Assembly: GCA_003343885.1 (NCBI GenBank)
Contig: QAKH01000095.1
Location: 1 to 6,375, forward strand
Origin: Clostridiales bacterium
GTDB taxonomy: Bacteria > Bacillota > Clostridia > Oscillospirales > CAG-382
Direction: 5' to 3'
DNA: 6,375 nt
Position 1 is the stretch's first letter, and the number at the start of each line of letters is the position of its first letter. A model generated the notes under the pieces. That model was given only the letters and a program-made list of their open reading frames with translations, was not told where the DNA came from and made no database searches. Position numbers and translations under genes: made by a program. This document shows, in pieces, positions 5,442 through 6,375 of the stretch.

Positions 5442-5533
5442 GCCCCCTCTATTTGCTTAAAATTGATTGATTTCACTCTCTCATCAAGTAATTTGATGGT
5501 GCATAGTATAAGGCTGGGGGCTAGAAGCAAATG
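5442..5533 (+). ncRNA. Structured non-coding region 4: H-type pseudoknot
   Basis: GCCCCC (5442-5447) pairs with GGGGGC (5516-5521), and ATTTGCTT (5451-5458) with AAGCAAAT (5525-5532). The strands interleave, with only 3 nt between neighbours on each side, which is typical connecting-loop length for an H-type pseudoknot. The long middle loop holds a 6-bp hairpin CATCAA/TTGATG (5482-5498), plus T5481-G5499 and T5450-G5533 wobble pairs that favour the plus strand. A possible promoter, ATTG (5371-5374) - 20 nt - TACTTTTA (5395-5402), would start near 5408; it is one base off consensus in each box. No known RNA family is recognised. Confidence 0.45.
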
Positions 5534-5546
5534 AAGAAACACCTTG

Positions 5547-5732
5547 CTATTGAACACAGGAGTAGCTACCTGATCCAACAATGCTCCATTTCACTAATTT
5601 ACTCACCCAAAAGGAGAGAAGGACATTGAAGTTTAAGATAGATTTTAATATGGATTCTGACTGTTTCATCAATTCTTCATCTGGTAAGGTTGCCTCTATC
5701 TTTAAAAGCAAAAGTACATGGTTTCTTCCCAT
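5547..5732 (-). CDS. Possible small protein, 61 residues, minus strand
   Basis: The frame runs from ATG at 5732 to TAG at 5547 and encodes MGRNHVLLLLKIEATLPDEE followed by further residues, with no recognised family. The case for it is positional: a consensus promoter (5761-5792) points at it and would give a leader of about 23 nt. The longer frame, starting at 5774, begins upstream of the predicted transcription start and is unlikely. Against it, the region also has a long inverted repeat (TTTAAGATAGA at 5632-5642 with TCTATCTTTAAA at 5695-5706), which could mean an RNA instead. Confidence 0.22.
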   Translation of the reverse strand: MGRNHVLLLLKIEATLPDEELMKQSESILKSILNFNVLLSFWVSKLVKWSIVGSGSYSCVQ

Positions 5733-5760
5733 TGTACTATAATAAAATTCTTTAATAATG

Positions 5761-5792
5761 CAAATATAATACATTTTTTAACAAATTCCAAA
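5761..5792 (-). promoter_or_regulatory. Consensus Bacteroidota promoter on the minus strand
   Basis: Read on the minus strand, TTTG (5792-5789) and TATATTTG (5768-5761) lie exactly 20 nt apart, a full match to the -33 TTTG / -7 TAnnTTTG pattern. Transcription would start near 5755 and run leftward, towards and possibly against the structured regions 4 and 3. Its product is either the small reading frame at 5547-5732 or an antisense or stand-alone RNA. Confidence 0.45.
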
Positions 5793-6123
5793 TTTTAGAG
5801 CAATTATTTTACATTTTATATCCACATCACCCTATCAGCTAAGACTAGCCAGCACCATAACAAGATGCAAAATAAGGCCTATTTTAGGCTCATACAGGCA
5901 CTTTAATTCAAGAATAATACATTTTATTAACTCAAAAAATAACATTAAAATATGAAGAGAAAAAAGCACTATTTACATTCTGGATAAGAATAGACAATAT
6001 ACAACATAAACAACTAGTTATTAATTAATTACATGAGAATTACTATCACATTCTTATGGTCTATTCCATATACTCCATCAGCCTTTACAACAACTAACTA
6101 TCTAATTTTCAATCACTTTTTAA
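5793..6123. other. AT-rich right arm of the element without genes
   Basis: No gene is supported here. The stretch holds short inverted repeats that could be protein sites near attR: the near-palindrome AAAATAAGGCCTATTTT (5869-5885), ATTCT/AGAAT around GGATA, GAATAGAC with GTCTATTC about 70 bp apart (about 5988-5995 and 6058-6065), and TATGG/CCATA at about 6055-6070. The octamer ATTCCATA occurs here (6063-6070) and in the left arm (about 210-217), as paired arm-type sites would. It contains no CpG. Confidence 0.4.
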
Positions 6124-6193
6124 GTAGGTTCAAGTCCTACCTGAGGAGCTAAGAAGCTGAAAGCCAGTAGAAATACTGGCTTTTTTCATGCTC
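6124..6193 (+). repeat. attR: second copy of the 70-bp repeat
   Basis: This is identical over 70 bp to 91-160. It holds only the T stem-loop, acceptor 3' strand and terminator of tRNA-Asn (terminator hairpin 6160-6186), so it is not a tRNA gene. It marks the right end of the element and probably the original chromosomal 3' end of the tRNA locus, or the attL of a second element. Confidence 0.95.
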
Positions 6194-6375
6194 GCAAGTT
6201 TCGATTTTCATGCGAAAATTCAAACCGTCCATTAAATAAACACCTGTTTTAAAACAACTTAGCTACTTTATCCAAAATCATAAACACATTCAGACAAACA
6301 AGGTATTAAAATATCATATTTGCCATCATTTACACTTCATTTGCTATCAACTGGTCACCAAAGTGGTCACCTCTC
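6194..6375 (+). other. Right flank: probable start of a second related element
   Basis: There is no gene in the visible part. The first 35 bp regain CpG (6193, 6202, 6213, 6226); the remaining 147 bp have none. The end of the window repeats the layout found upstream of the integrase: TATCAAC, a GTGGTCAC-type pair in 12-bp phase, then CCTCTC. By analogy with the left end, an integrase gene should begin some 50-90 bp past the end of the window (inference). Confidence 0.5.
6348..6375 (+). promoter_or_regulatory. GTGGTCAC-type repeat pair, copy of the int-upstream array
   Basis: CTGGTCACC (6351-6359) and AAAGTGGTCACC (6360-6371) lie in the same 12-bp phase as the first two repeats at 270-293, with TATCAAC before and CTCTC after in both places. 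The array is cut by the window end, so a third copy cannot be checked. Confidence 0.6.

Larger units (their letters stand above)
91..6193. mobile_element. 6.0-kb integrative element in tRNA-Asn, CpG-free apart from one site
   Basis: The element is bounded by the 70-bp att repeats and has a unit length of 6,033 bp (one repeat copy plus interior). It carries a tyrosine integrase next to attL, a RadC-family gene, three membrane-protein genes in one operon and about 1.7 kb of structured non-coding DNA. I see no relaxase, coupling protein, replication initiator, capsid or terminase gene, so it cannot be a self-sufficient conjugative element or phage. It is best described as a small integrative element that may be mobilised by a helper. 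Reading every line and block boundary, I find one CpG (3412-3413) in the whole unit. The flanks have CpGs at 27-28, four inside the 5' part of the tRNA, and four at 6193-6227. Confidence 0.88.

Noticed and set aside
5409..5442. TTTG - 22 nt - TAATATTG as promoter of structured region 4
   Set aside because: The transcript would begin after the GCCCCC strand of the pseudoknot, so it could not form the structure; spacing is also long.
5531..5629. Plus-strand frame of 32 codons starting ATGAAGAAACACC
   Set aside because: Its start lies inside the 3' strand of the pseudoknot at 5525-5532, it is short, and there is no sign of coding constraint.
2222..5880. Direct repeat AAATAAGGCCT at 2222-2232 and 5870-5880
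   Set aside because: Eleven bases shared twice in 6 kb of skewed, AT-rich sequence can be chance, and the flanks do not match.
6124..6193. Second tRNA-Asn gene
   Set aside because: Only the 3' 25 bases of the tRNA are present; acceptor 5' strand, D arm and anticodon arm are missing.

Overview
The window holds one small integrative element inserted in the 3' end of a tRNA-Asn(GUU) gene, with a few dozen bases of ordinary chromosome on the left and what looks like the start of a second, related element on the right. The host is most likely a member of the Bacteroidota. The integrase is of the Bacteroidota type, with TGLAY in place of TGLR at the first catalytic arginine. Genes lack Shine-Dalgarno sequences. 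The best promoter candidates fit the Bacteroidota pattern TTTG - about 20 nt - TAnnTTTG. Genus cannot be told from this sequence.

Layout: tRNA-Asn (42-115) and its terminator; a perfect 70-bp direct repeat at 91-160 and 6124-6193 that marks attL and attR and gives a 6,033-bp element; an integrase-proximal cluster of GTGGTCAC repeats (270-315); a tyrosine recombinase (367-1581); a short RadC/JAB-family protein (1670-2203); a 720-bp non-coding stretch rich in long inverted repeats (2204-2926); a three-gene operon for membrane-anchored proteins of unknown function (2927-5099); a second non-coding stretch of about 1 kb with further structured segments (5100-6123); attR; and a right flank (6194-6375) ending in the same GTGGTCAC repeat arrangement found just upstream of the integrase.

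Three things stand out. First, the element has a single CpG dinucleotide (3412-3413) in about 6 kb, in genes, at codon junctions and in spacers alike, while the few dozen chromosomal bases on each side carry several. Second, the non-coding regions fold on paper into at least four elaborate structures, two with interleaved (pseudoknot) pairing. One, at 2593-2820, has a consensus promoter right before its 5' stem, G-U pairs that fit only plus-strand RNA, and a U-tract at its end. Third, the operon's first two genes are diverged tandem paralogues, the second having gained an acidic linker and a C-terminal domain.

No relaxase, replication initiator or virion gene is visible. The element is therefore probably a satellite-like integrative element that relies on other elements for transfer. 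Integrase and att repeats supply mobility; the RadC-like protein is an accessory factor of unknown role; the membrane proteins and structured RNAs are the candidate cargo.
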